A stretch of DNA of 14,101 nt from NCBI GenBank assembly GCA_964540205.1, contig CAZIMJ010000124.1:1-14101 (forward strand), given 5' to 3'. This DNA is from WTAW01 sp964540205 (lineage in GTDB: Bacteria > Acidobacteriota > Aminicenantia > Aminicenantales > Aminicenantaceae). Below, one piece after another: positions 7,243 through 14,101 of this stretch (its first letter is position 1; each line of letters begins with the position of its first letter). The notes beneath the pieces are model-generated. The model worked only from the letters and a program-made list of their open reading frames with translations, was not told where the DNA came from and ran no database searches. The translations under genes and the position numbers were made by a program.

Positions 7243-7469
7243 GCATTTATGAATCCGTGATGGCATAAATCACATTGCGTTATTGAGTGTTCTAATTGTG
7301 TGGTGGAGAAAACCGTGAGAAGGGCTGGACGGGCATGGTAGATCTCCCTGAGGGAGATGTGAGGGAAGCCCGGATCCAAGCGAAGTTTCCTCGCTGGGGA
7401 AACTGAGAGTGTTTTCGAAATCACCAATTGGAACACTCGGAACGTCATTCATCACGGATTTGGAAATGC
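7243..7469 (+). repeat. Full-length 227-bp structured repeat with terminal inverted repeats (MITE-like)
   Basis: The ends are inverted: GCATTTATGAATCCGTGATG at 7243-7262, and CATCACGGATTTGGAAATGC at 7450-7469, which reads GCATTTCCAAATCCGTGATG on the other strand (17 of 20 identical). Subterminal GAGTGTTCTAATTG and CAATTGGAACACTC also mirror each other. Inside are two hairpins: ATCTCCCT/AGGGAGAT near 7342-7358 and AGTTTCC/GGAAACT at 7384-7404. About half of the element recurs inverted at 1-118, and its ends recur at 3443-3505. No transposase is encoded. I see no clear target-site duplication. It starts 13 bases after the exporter gene's stop codon and could terminate that transcript. Confidence 0.75.
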
Positions 7470-7481
7470 AACCTTTATCAT

Positions 7482-8792
7482 TTATGTGATGGCTTTTTTA
7501 CAGGGAATGAAGAGATAAGTGTTGGCGCAAAGGCGGCCGATAACAAATGCTATGGCTGCGGTTATGGCTCCTATCGGATTTAAAACAGCAATGGCCACAA
7601 ACAAGATGGTGAAAATGGTGACAACTTCTATGGATGTGGCAATGGTGATCGGTGTTGTTTTCCCGTTCTTTACGAGAAGAGCTCTTTGGAAGGAGATGAG
7701 AACTGTAAGGCTGGGGAGAAGACTCAGGATTTGTGCGGGAAGGCGCGCGAATTGGGTTAATTCCAAGGAAAGTCCTGAAATTTTGTGAAACCATGTATAG
7801 GAAAGGGGTGTGAATGTGATAAGAGAAAGTACGCAAGCCACTGAGATGCCCAGAACCAGGGCAAAATTGAGCAGCATTTTAAAATTCTCGTTTTTTTCAC
7901 CCGACAGTGCTATTCCAACTTCCTGGAAGGAGAGGCCCATACTCCTGAATATAAACACAAGAGAATTGATCACAGGCAGCACGGCTAAAGATTCGATGGG
8001 CATGCGGCTCTGCCCCATAAAAAAGGTCACCATGGGATGAATGCCAAGCCCTAAGATCGATGTCAGTGCCAAAGGATAGTAAAATTTTGTGATATACATG
8101 TAACTTAAGGATTTTCTTGTGTGCACGGCTTGCTCTTTAGACATGAGCTGTTTTACCGAGTTATGGGCCATAAACCGGCTAGCAATCGCTTCGGCGCACA
8201 CGGCTAATGACAGAGAGAGTGTGCCAACCGTCGCTCCGTTAAGAGAGAAGAAGAGATAACAGATCAGAGCTGTGGTTGAAATCGTTGTCAAGCGGATCAC
8301 TGTTCCATAAGCCACTCGGCGGGTGAGGTTGCTCCGGATCAGGATGCCCTGATAGAAGCGTCGATACCCAATGGCTCCCGGCCAGGGGATGAGGAGGATA
8401 CAAGCCTGATGTGTCAAGAGTGCGACATTCTCAGGAAGCCCGATCAAGCGCTGCGTGATGAAATAAAAGACAGGCGGGGTGATAAAGATAAGCATGATGA
8501 GGGTGCATATGGCTATCAAAGTCAAAGAAAAATTTCTCAGTCTTGTGTAGGAGTCGCGATTTTTCACTAGAGCTGTGGAGGCGCTCATGAGCATGATGAT
8601 CGGGGCCTCGATGAGGACGCCAAAGGAAAAGGCCACGCCAAAGGCCGCCAGGTTGAATTTGGGGTCCGTGAGCCTGGCAATGATTGCTGCAAGAATAGGC
8701 CCTTCTGCGGCCATCATCAGCCACGTCGCTGCCAGGGGGACCCAGAAGATGAAGATTTTCTTGTATGTGAGAGATTCTTTTTCAGCGAACAT
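7482..8792 (-). CDS. Polytopic membrane exporter, MATE/MOP superfamily, ANKH-like
   Basis: The 436-residue product has about twelve hydrophobic membrane segments. Its N-terminal WVPLAATWLMMAAEGPILAA and the following NLAAFGVAFSFGVLIEAPI resemble the first helices of MOP-superfamily exporters, and more particularly the ANKH (progressive ankylosis) group, rather than ordinary NorM-type MATE drug pumps. Such proteins move small molecules out of the cytoplasm; animal ANKH exports pyrophosphate, citrate or nucleotides. The substrate here is unknown. I prefer the ATG at 8792 (MFAEKES) to a TTG at 8813, because neither has a strong ribosome binding site and the protein aligns naturally from the ATG. 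It follows the reductase relic and the CocE-like gene on the same strand, with no clear promoter of its own. Confidence 0.8.
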   Translation of the reverse strand: MFAEKESLTYKKIFIFWVPLAATWLMMAAEGPILAAIIARLTDPKFNLAAFGVAFSFGVLIEAPIIMLMSASTALVKNRDSYTRLRNFSLTLIAICTLIMLIFITPPVFYFITQRLIGLPENVALLTHQACILLIPWPGAIGYRRFYQGILIRSNLTRRVAYGTVIRLTTISTTALICYLFFSLNGATVGTLSLSLAVCAEAIASRFMAHNSVKQLMSKEQAVHTRKSLSYMYITKFYYPLALTSILGLGIHPMVTFFMGQSRMPIESLAVLPVINSLVFIFRSMGLSFQEVGIALSGEKNENFKMLLNFALVLGISVACVLSLITFTPLSYTWFHKISGLSLELTQFARLPAQILSLLPSLTVLISFQRALLVKNGKTTPITIATSIEVVTIFTILFVAIAVLNPIGAITAAIAFVIGRLCANTYLFIPCKKAIT

Positions 8793-8831
8793 AACCGTCC
8801 AGTTTAAAAGCAATTGATAGAAGAATCAAAT

Positions 8832-9280
8832 TTACAGCAGTTGTCCCTTCATCCAGCCGGCAGTGTTGTGGAAATTGGCCACGGTGCTTCCGGGAGGAAC
8901 GAGATTGTCGCACGCTTCCCGCAATTCATCAGACAGGGTCATTTCCAAAACAGGAATCAGGTCATCCAGATGTTCCACTTTATGAGGGCTGATCAAAGGA
9001 GCGGTCACACCCGGTTGGTCCTTGAACCACAGAACTCCCAGCTGAGCAGGTGTGAGGCCAGCTTCTTTGGCCAATTTCATGAATTTTGTCCCGACTTCAA
9101 TGCCTTTCGCTGACACACGGTCCGCATAAAAGGATCCCCGCGCCACTGCTCTTGTGCCTGTTGGGTATTCGTCTTCTTTACTGCGACATCGGGCGGAGTG
9201 ACATCACCGAAATCGTCCGATCCTAGACAAATAGGCGAGACCTTAACACCCGTACGGCCTAGTGTTCGATACTCCATCAT
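8832..9280 (-). pseudogene. Aldo/keto reductase relic with a large internal deletion and frameshift
   Basis: The start keeps a good ribosome binding site (GGAGG, 9288-9284) and an N-terminus nearly the same as the intact reductase at 1377 (MEYRTLGRTGVKVSP). After about 33 residues the similarity stops near 9180. It resumes in another frame at a position matching residue 228 of the intact protein (KEDEYP, then RGSFYADRVSAKGIEVG), and runs to the natural C-terminus ending MKGQLL. About 195 residues, including Asp/Tyr partners Lys80 and His133, are missing. The last 100 residues are about 82% identical to the intact copy, so this is a decayed paralogue. A short AAGAAGACGAA stretch at the junction suggests deletion at local similarity. 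Confidence 0.9.
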
Positions 9281-9364
9281 TGACCTCCATTTAGATCTTC
9301 TTCCCATCTCATTTCTCTAAAGAACTCCTCCCGGGAAGTAAAGAGAAACGATAGGATATTTCTT

Positions 9365-11260
9365 CTAATCTTTTTTGTCCAGTATGATGGGGAGAACGAT
9401 GTGGGAGGCATAATCGCTTGAATGGTGGATCGTGTTCTCAGCGACGATCCATTCGGTTTCATCATAATTATTGCCTCCGGTGTTCAGATTTCGTTCGAAC
9501 AGTGGAAAATCGCTGCTGGACACTTGCAAACGGATTCTATGTCCCTGTTTAAAGGTATTGCTGGTCGCATCCAGATTTATCTGAATCTTATACACTCCTC
9601 CCTTTTCCATCCAGACTTTTTTGGTGAATCCTTCTCGATATCTTACACGGAAAATCCCCTGTTGTATATTGTAAGCTGTACCATCAGGATACACATCCAC
9701 AAGTTTAGCAGTGAAATCTGTATCTTTCGCCGATGAAGAGACATGAAGGACAGCTGTGATGGGACCTGTAACTTCAATGCCTTTCTCCAATATTGGTGTT
9801 GTGTAAACCAAAACATCATTACGAATTTCAACTTTTGCTTGATCAATTGCCCCAGACGGAGTTCCATATGAGGTGCCACGTTGACCTCCTACAGAAGGGA
9901 CCGGATTACCCGGATCATAGATAAATGTGTCGGACGTCTCATCCTCTGGTATTTTTGTGGAAAGCCATCCGTCTCCATTCCGGCTATTTGCATGCCCCTG
10001 GCTGTGGAGATAATATTTTGTGGAATGAGCCTCCGGCACTGGCCAATCGTCCGCTGAACGCCATTCATTACGTCCCATAGTATAAAACTGCACTTTCGGA
10101 ATATTCGTAATTCCGTTTTCTATTCCTTTTAGCCAGTATTCAAACCACTTGATATAAATGTCCCAGTAATCGAGCCTTGCATCTCCGACATCACGCTCAC
10201 CGACCATTGTGTGTTCTGTGGCCCTCTCGAAGCCACAATGCGTTGTGGGTGAAATGATCACAAACTGATTATTAGCGACAGTTTCTGAAACGGCATTTTC
10301 CCTAAAGTAGTTAAATTCGAATATCGTTTCTTCAACACTGGGGTCATACCAGCAGCTCATATGTAACGCTGGTACATCAATTTTTTCCGTACCATCATAA
10401 TAGCCCATCACATCGTGCCACCACGGATCACCAAAATCGGTTGTTATCAATTTATGCCAATCATTGGGAGGTGCACCCGCCTTTTTCATGACATCAACAA
10501 GCGGTAAATGCCAATTAAGTTTCTCGAAATCAACGTCCGGAAGATTATTTGGTCCTGGATCAAAAAAATCACGAATTTTACGAACCTCATCATCTGATAG
10601 ACCGGGTGGCGGCTTAAAAGAATACTTACAGGCAGCACTAAAATACCATGAAATGCTTGCAGCCAAATCAAGGACACCGCCTTTAAAACCAGACCAATAT
10701 CTGTAACGGCCATTGGCTGCACCAATCATTGGACCATTCTGAGGTATCATGCAAGTAAGATTAGGATGTCTCAGAGGAGCCTGTACGGCTTGAATTTCGG
10801 CTGGATAAGAACAGCCATAAGTGCCGATCTTGCCATTGCTCCATGGCTGTTTAGCAAGCCAATCCACCGTGTCAAAGCCATCCTCAGCCTCATGTCCTGC
10901 GGGTGGGGTATAAATGCCTTCAGACTCATATTTTCCTCTGCAATCTTGGACGGCGACCACAAAGCCTTGAGAAGCAAACCTATAAGCCTGTGCACTCTTT
11001 TTTAGATCTCTAAAATCCTTCTTATTATAAGGAGTCCGGATGAGAATAACCGGCAACTTTTTATCTGCATTTTGCGGAAAATATAGGTCCGTCGATAGCC
11101 TGACTTCATCTCTCATCGGAACCATGTGGCTTTTTTTAAGCTGGACTTCATATTTGGCCTCAGGTATTTTTTGTGACTGAGATGTCAATGCCTGGCTGGA
11201 TAATGCCACACAGAAACAAAAAATAGGGGTGAAAAATACTCTCGATTGAAATTTTAACAT
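9365..11260 (-). CDS. Secreted CocE/NonD family serine hydrolase (X-Pro dipeptidyl-peptidase-like)
   Basis: A 631-residue alpha/beta hydrolase of the S15/CocE type, hydrolysing esters, amides or peptides. The N-terminus has a hydrophobic signal (about residues 7-24), so it is exported. The core has LSTDLYFPQ and PVILIRTPYNK (about 55-80). The nucleophile is Ser151 in GTYGCSYPAEIQ, a variant of the usual GxSYGG elbow; Asp306 is in HMSCWYDPSVEE and His341 in ISPTTHCGF. The C-terminal part (about 400-631) is the jelly-roll PepX_C domain, with VYPDGTAYNIQQGIFRVRYR. I chose the ATG at 11260 because GGAGGT (11273-11268) lies seven bases upstream; a start at 11299 would add 13 residues and bury the signal. 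The substrate cannot be inferred. It heads a reverse-strand group with the reductase relic and the exporter. Confidence 0.9.
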   Translation of the reverse strand: MLKFQSRVFFTPIFCFCVALSSQALTSQSQKIPEAKYEVQLKKSHMVPMRDEVRLSTDLYFPQNADKKLPVILIRTPYNKKDFRDLKKSAQAYRFASQGFVVAVQDCRGKYESEGIYTPPAGHEAEDGFDTVDWLAKQPWSNGKIGTYGCSYPAEIQAVQAPLRHPNLTCMIPQNGPMIGAANGRYRYWSGFKGGVLDLAASISWYFSAACKYSFKPPPGLSDDEVRKIRDFFDPGPNNLPDVDFEKLNWHLPLVDVMKKAGAPPNDWHKLITTDFGDPWWHDVMGYYDGTEKIDVPALHMSCWYDPSVEETIFEFNYFRENAVSETVANNQFVIISPTTHCGFERATEHTMVGERDVGDARLDYWDIYIKWFEYWLKGIENGITNIPKVQFYTMGRNEWRSADDWPVPEAHSTKYYLHSQGHANSRNGDGWLSTKIPEDETSDTFIYDPGNPVPSVGGQRGTSYGTPSGAIDQAKVEIRNDVLVYTTPILEKGIEVTGPITAVLHVSSSAKDTDFTAKLVDVYPDGTAYNIQQGIFRVRYREGFTKKVWMEKGGVYKIQINLDATSNTFKQGHRIRLQVSSSDFPLFERNLNTGGNNYDETEWIVAENTIHHSSDYASHIVLPIILDKKD

Positions 11261-11301
11261 CCTATTAACCTCCACTTCAGAATTAAACAAATAACTCACA
11301 T

Positions 11302-11317
11302 GCGATAGAATATCAAG
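11302..11317 (-). promoter_or_regulatory. Motif CTTGATATTCTATCGC in the leader of the CocE-like gene
   Basis: This is the second occurrence of the motif found at 3334-3348, differing by one inserted T. It lies 42 bases upstream of the ATG at 11260 and just downstream of a candidate promoter, as in the other gene. Unlike the first copy it is not framed by CTAGC/GCTAG arms. A shared operator is possible; coincidence cannot be excluded with two copies. Confidence 0.35.
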
Positions 11318-11323
11318 TTACTC

Positions 11324-11352
11324 AATCTAAAAACAAGTCCTTATTCACTCAA
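11324..11352 (-). promoter_or_regulatory. Candidate promoter of the CocE-like hydrolase gene
   Basis: On the reverse strand, TTGAGT (11352-11347) and TAGATT (11329-11324) are 17 bases apart, each matching consensus at four of six positions. Transcription would start close to 11317, at the edge of the motif at 11302-11317. The divergent dctP gene starts at 11448, so the 187-base gap must also carry its promoter, which I could not identify. Confidence 0.3.
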
Positions 11353-11447
11353 TTTAACACTGTCCATATAATCTTTACACGTATTTTATGTTTTAGTTGA
11401 AATATGCTCAATTATTGACTAGAATCATAAACTCGAGCGAAGAAAAC

Positions 11448-12470
11448 ATGAAATCTTGTGTTGCCATTTCCATCATCTCGCTTTTAATATTTTTATCTGT
11501 TTGCTGCAAAGATGCTACTAAAATCCCTGGTCCCGCGGGGAAAAAGGCAAAGAAGATCGTCTTAAAAGTGGCCCATAATGGACCTGAGAAACATCCTTTC
11601 CAAAAAGGCTATGAGAAGTTCAAAGAAGTCCTTGAAGCTGAGACAGAGGGCGCTGTAGAGGTCCAGATCTTTCCGAATTCACAACTCGGCTCTGAGGAAG
11701 AAGGCACTCAAATGGTGAAACTGGGATTGATCGCTGCAAATGCCTCCAGCACTGCGGGTGGCTTGTCCACTTCTGTTCCTGAGGCTGAGTTGTTCAACCT
11801 CCCCTTTATTTTTCGGGATCTCGATCACTGTTACAGCGTCATCGATGGGCCCATAGGTTAAGATTTAGCCCGGACTGTGGAAGAAAAACTCAATTGTCTG
11901 GTTCTCGGCTTTTGGTTCTCGGGTATTCGGAATGTTTGGAACTCTAAGAGGCCCGTTCTGAGTCCCGATGATCTTAAAGGAATAAAGCTCAGGGTGATGT
12001 CTAGTCCGATGCTAGTTGAATCCTTTAACGCATTGGGAGCTCAAGCCACACCTATGGCATTCGGCGAGCTCTATTCAGCCCTTCAGACGGGAGTTGTGGA
12101 TGGGGGCGAGACAGATAATCTCGACCTTCTTTATGAGAAATTTTATGAAGTGACCAAGTATGTCTCTTACACAAATCATATGTTTTTGGTGATCGGCCTG
12201 ATCTTCAGCAAAAAGATCTATAATAAACTTCCACCGAATGTTCAAGATGCAGTCTTGAAGGCAGGAAAAGCTTCGGTTCTTGCCGAGCGGGAAGCTATGG
12301 ACGCTCTCACAGAATCTGCATTAACGGAACTCAAAGCTCTGGGATTGGAGTTTTTTGAGGTGGATAAAGCTCCTTTCCGGGAAAAGTTGGAACGTGTTTA
12401 CAGAAACAATGCGGAAAAAGTCGGTGGGATGGCACTCATCGAGCAGGTTATAAACACCAAGAATGATTAA
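11448..12470 (+). pseudogene. dctP: TRAP transporter solute-binding protein gene, interrupted by an in-frame TAA
   Basis: Both halves read in one frame as a single DctP-type solute receptor of about 340 codons. A lipoprotein-like signal ends near Cys19/Cys20. Then come VLKVAHNGPEKHP, FPNSQLGSEEEGTQMVKLG and FNLPFIFRD. After the stop come IKLRVMSSPM, whose Arg normally holds the substrate carboxylate, and YSALQTGVVDGGE, the family signature. The stop is codon 138 (TAA, 11859-11861), and the context GPIG-stop-DLARTVEEK suggests an original CAA (Gln). No ribosome binding site precedes a possible restart GTG at 11877. I chose the ATG at 11448 because it begins the signal; an in-frame ATG at 11397 is less likely. 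It overlaps dctQ by 8 bases. It could be a real nonsense mutation, readthrough or a base-calling error. Confidence 0.85.
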
Positions 12471-12969
12471 AGATCCAAACACAAAAATATCAAAACCGCT
12501 GTGGAAGCAGCCGCTGGAATTGTCTTTGTGCATGATATTGGTTGCCATAGTGGGAGTGACATTCATCCAAGTCCTTTTCCGCTACATCTTTCATCTGTCC
12601 CTTGCGTGGTCTGAAGAACTGGCTAGATACCTGTTTTTATGGCTTGCCGCCCTAGCATCCGCCTATGCATTCAAAACAAAGTCACATTTTGCCTTGAGAT
12701 TTCTTGTGGATCGTTTCGGGAAAAGCCTCCAGAAAATGATAACCACTTTTGTCGCTTGTGTTGTCGCTGTATTCCTCGTGATATTTGTCTGGAAAGCGGC
12801 AGAATTCACATTCAGCATGGCAAAACAAGTGGCACCGAGCACGCAAATGTCCATGGCCGTGCCCTATTCTTCAGCAATAGTGGGCGGAGTTTTGATGCTC
12901 TATTATGTCCTTCGAAACTGGTGGTCAGATATCTATAAAAAGGAAAAGGCCGATAATCCTGCGCCGTAA
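12463..12969 (+). CDS. dctQ: TRAP transporter small membrane subunit DctQ
   Basis: The 168-residue inner-membrane protein has the four membrane segments typical of DctQ (about 16-39, 48-67, 88-112, 130-150). It carries the characteristic WSEELARYLFLWLAALASAYAFKTKSHFAL region, where the Trp-Ser-Glu-Glu and Arg/His positions are strongly conserved in the family. DctQ forms a complex with DctM and helps couple the sodium-driven importer to the periplasmic receptor. It overlaps the end of dctP by 8 bases and is followed 8 bases later by dctM, the usual gene order. Unlike its two partners it shows no lesion. It probably has no function alone if the other two are truly broken. Confidence 0.92.
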   Translation: MIKDPNTKISKPLWKQPLELSLCMILVAIVGVTFIQVLFRYIFHLSLAWSEELARYLFLWLAALASAYAFKTKSHFALRFLVDRFGKSLQKMITTFVACVVAVFLVIFVWKAAEFTFSMAKQVAPSTQMSMAVPYSSAIVGGVLMLYYVLRNWWSDIYKKEKADNPAP

Positions 12970-12977
12970 GGGAAAAC

Positions 12978-14101
12978 ATGGGAATAGTCATATTCATCGT
13001 ATTTTTTACAGCACTTTTGTTATCCGTGCCTATCGGGATCGCACTCGGTGTGTCCGCATTGGCTGGTTTAGTATACATTTCTTTTGATCCTGATTTTTTT
13101 ATTTTTCTTCCCCAAAAATTCATGGCTGGCCTGGATTCCTTTACATTGTTGGCCATTCCGTTTTTCATTTTGGCGGGTGCGATCATGTCTTACGGGGGTA
13201 TTGCCCGCCGTATTGTTGACCTGACACTCGTGTTTTTCGGACGCATCCGATGCGGCCTTGGTATTGTTGTCACGATATCCACCTTCTTTTTTAGGGCGAT
13301 CTGCGGATCAGGTAGCGCAAAAACAGCTGCCATAGGGTCTGTGATGTTCCCCGAAATGAAGAGGAATAAATATCCTGACGACTTTTCGACAGCTCTCTTT
13401 GCCTCGGCGGGGGGGCATCTTCCCTTGTGCCCCCATCGATCGACCTCATCATTATCGGCGTTGTGGCAAATATCTCTATCGGCGGCCTGTTCGCTGCCGG
13501 AATACTCCCATCCGTTGTCAATGCTATCGCACTCATCGCAGTCGTGTTTTTTTTCGCAAAAAAGCTTAATCTCCCCCTGGCACCTAAAATTGCCTTGAAG
13601 GAGAAACTCCGGATCGTTCGTGACGGGATCCTTCCCATGTTGATGATCGTGATCGTGTTAGGAGGGATCTATGGAGGGATATTCACTCCCACGGAGGCTG
13701 CAGCCGTCGCCGTGATCTACGGATTCTGTCTGTCATTCTTTATCTACAGAGAACTCCAGCTCGCCGACATCAAAAAAGCTCTTTTACAAACAGCATCATT
13801 GTCGGGTGTTGTGCTGATCGTTCTCGGGACAGCATCTATGATTTCCTTTGTGATGACGTTCGAGCGAATCCCCCATGAGATCGCTCAAACGATCACACAG
13901 TATGCTTCTAACTGGATCGTATTTGTCCTGTTCGTAAATATCGTATTTTTATTACTAGGCATGGTGATGGATGCTTTGCCCGCGATCATTGTGCTATTAC
14001 CTATCATTGTGCCTGTTGCCATCCAGTTCGGTATGGAGCCTATTCATCTGGGTATTCTTGTGGAAGCGAATGTGGGATTGGGTATGATCACACCTCCAGT
14101 G
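12978..14101 (+). pseudogene. dctM: TRAP transporter large membrane subunit gene, frameshifted and cut by the window end
   Basis: The first 146 codons give a normal DctM N-terminus (VPIGIALGVSALAGL, LLAIPFFILAGAIMSYGGIARRIVDL, then the CGSGSAKTAAIGSVMFPEM core). At a run of seven G (13409-13415) the frame is lost. Restoring one G continues the family sequence as ASSLVPPSIDLIIIGVVANISIGGLFAAG, then GGIYGGIFTPTEAAAVAVIYG, to the window end with no further stop. The true 3' end lies outside. Three conserved-looking glycine or small positions are also altered: Cys92 in GRIRCGLG, Arg106 in FFRAICG and Lys115 in GSAKTAA. These fit decay rather than one isolated sequencing slip, though a homopolymer error remains possible. 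Confidence 0.85.

Noticed and set aside
1..7469. Composite transposon bounded by inverted copies
   Set aside because: No transposase or recombinase is encoded in either copy or between them, no target duplication is visible, and a third copy lies inside; a dispersed repeat explains it better.
8793..8813. TTG start at 8813 adding seven residues to the exporter
   Set aside because: No ribosome binding site precedes it, and the ATG at 8792 gives a natural N-terminus.
9300..9364. Hairpin CTTCCCGGGAGG as a terminator after the CocE-like gene
   Set aside because: The stem is a short palindrome with no loop and no U tract after it.
11877..12470. Separate gene starting at GTG 11877 downstream of the dctP stop
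   Set aside because: There is no ribosome binding site, the frame is the same as the upstream half, and the sequence is the normal second half of a DctP protein.
12978..13598. A shorter 206-residue DctM ending after the G run
   Set aside because: The residues after 146 are out-of-frame sequence with no membrane-protein character, while the other frame continues the DctM family exactly; this is a frameshift, not a short variant.

Overview
The window looks like accessory chromosome from a Gram-negative (two-membrane) bacterium with mid-range G+C. It encodes a TonB-dependent outer-membrane receptor, two lipoproteins and a TRAP-type uptake system. I cannot place the organism. The mix of AKR, CocE-type hydrolase, TonB receptor and TRAP genes would suit an uncultured heterotrophic lineage such as Acidobacteriota/Aminicenantes, but that is a guess. 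No rRNA, tRNA, CRISPR array or transposase was seen.

Layout, left to right. Positions 1-118 hold one end of a non-coding repeat. A forward cluster follows: a lipoprotein of unknown function (156-1004), a small unknown protein (1089-1352) and an intact aldo/keto reductase (1377-2414). The reductase overlaps tail-to-tail with a reverse-strand beta-propeller glycosidase-like protein (2407-3306). The 3307-3649 gap holds the predicted promoter and leader of that gene, a compact copy of the repeat ends, and the promoter and leader of a forward TonB-dependent receptor (3668-5593). The receptor converges on a reverse two-gene operon, mobB plus a small membrane protein (7157 down to 5884), with a terminator-like hairpin between them. 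A full-length 227-bp copy of the repeat (7243-7469) follows, inverted relative to the copy at the left edge.

From 7482 to 11260 the genes run on the reverse strand: a secreted CocE/NonD-type serine hydrolase, a relic of a second aldo/keto reductase that has lost most of its middle, and a MATE/ANKH-like exporter. Divergent from these is a TRAP transporter locus in the order dctP-dctQ-dctM (11448 to the window end). dctP carries an in-frame TAA and dctM a one-base frameshift in a G run, so two of its three genes are broken as written.

The genes suggest uptake and processing of small organic molecules or glycosides, plus molybdenum-cofactor maturation. I did not find a clear new multi-gene system. 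The best leads are the structured repeat family, a 15-16 base motif shared by the leaders of the glycosidase-like and CocE-like genes, the mobB/membrane-protein pair facing a TonB receptor, and the cluster of three broken genes on the right side.
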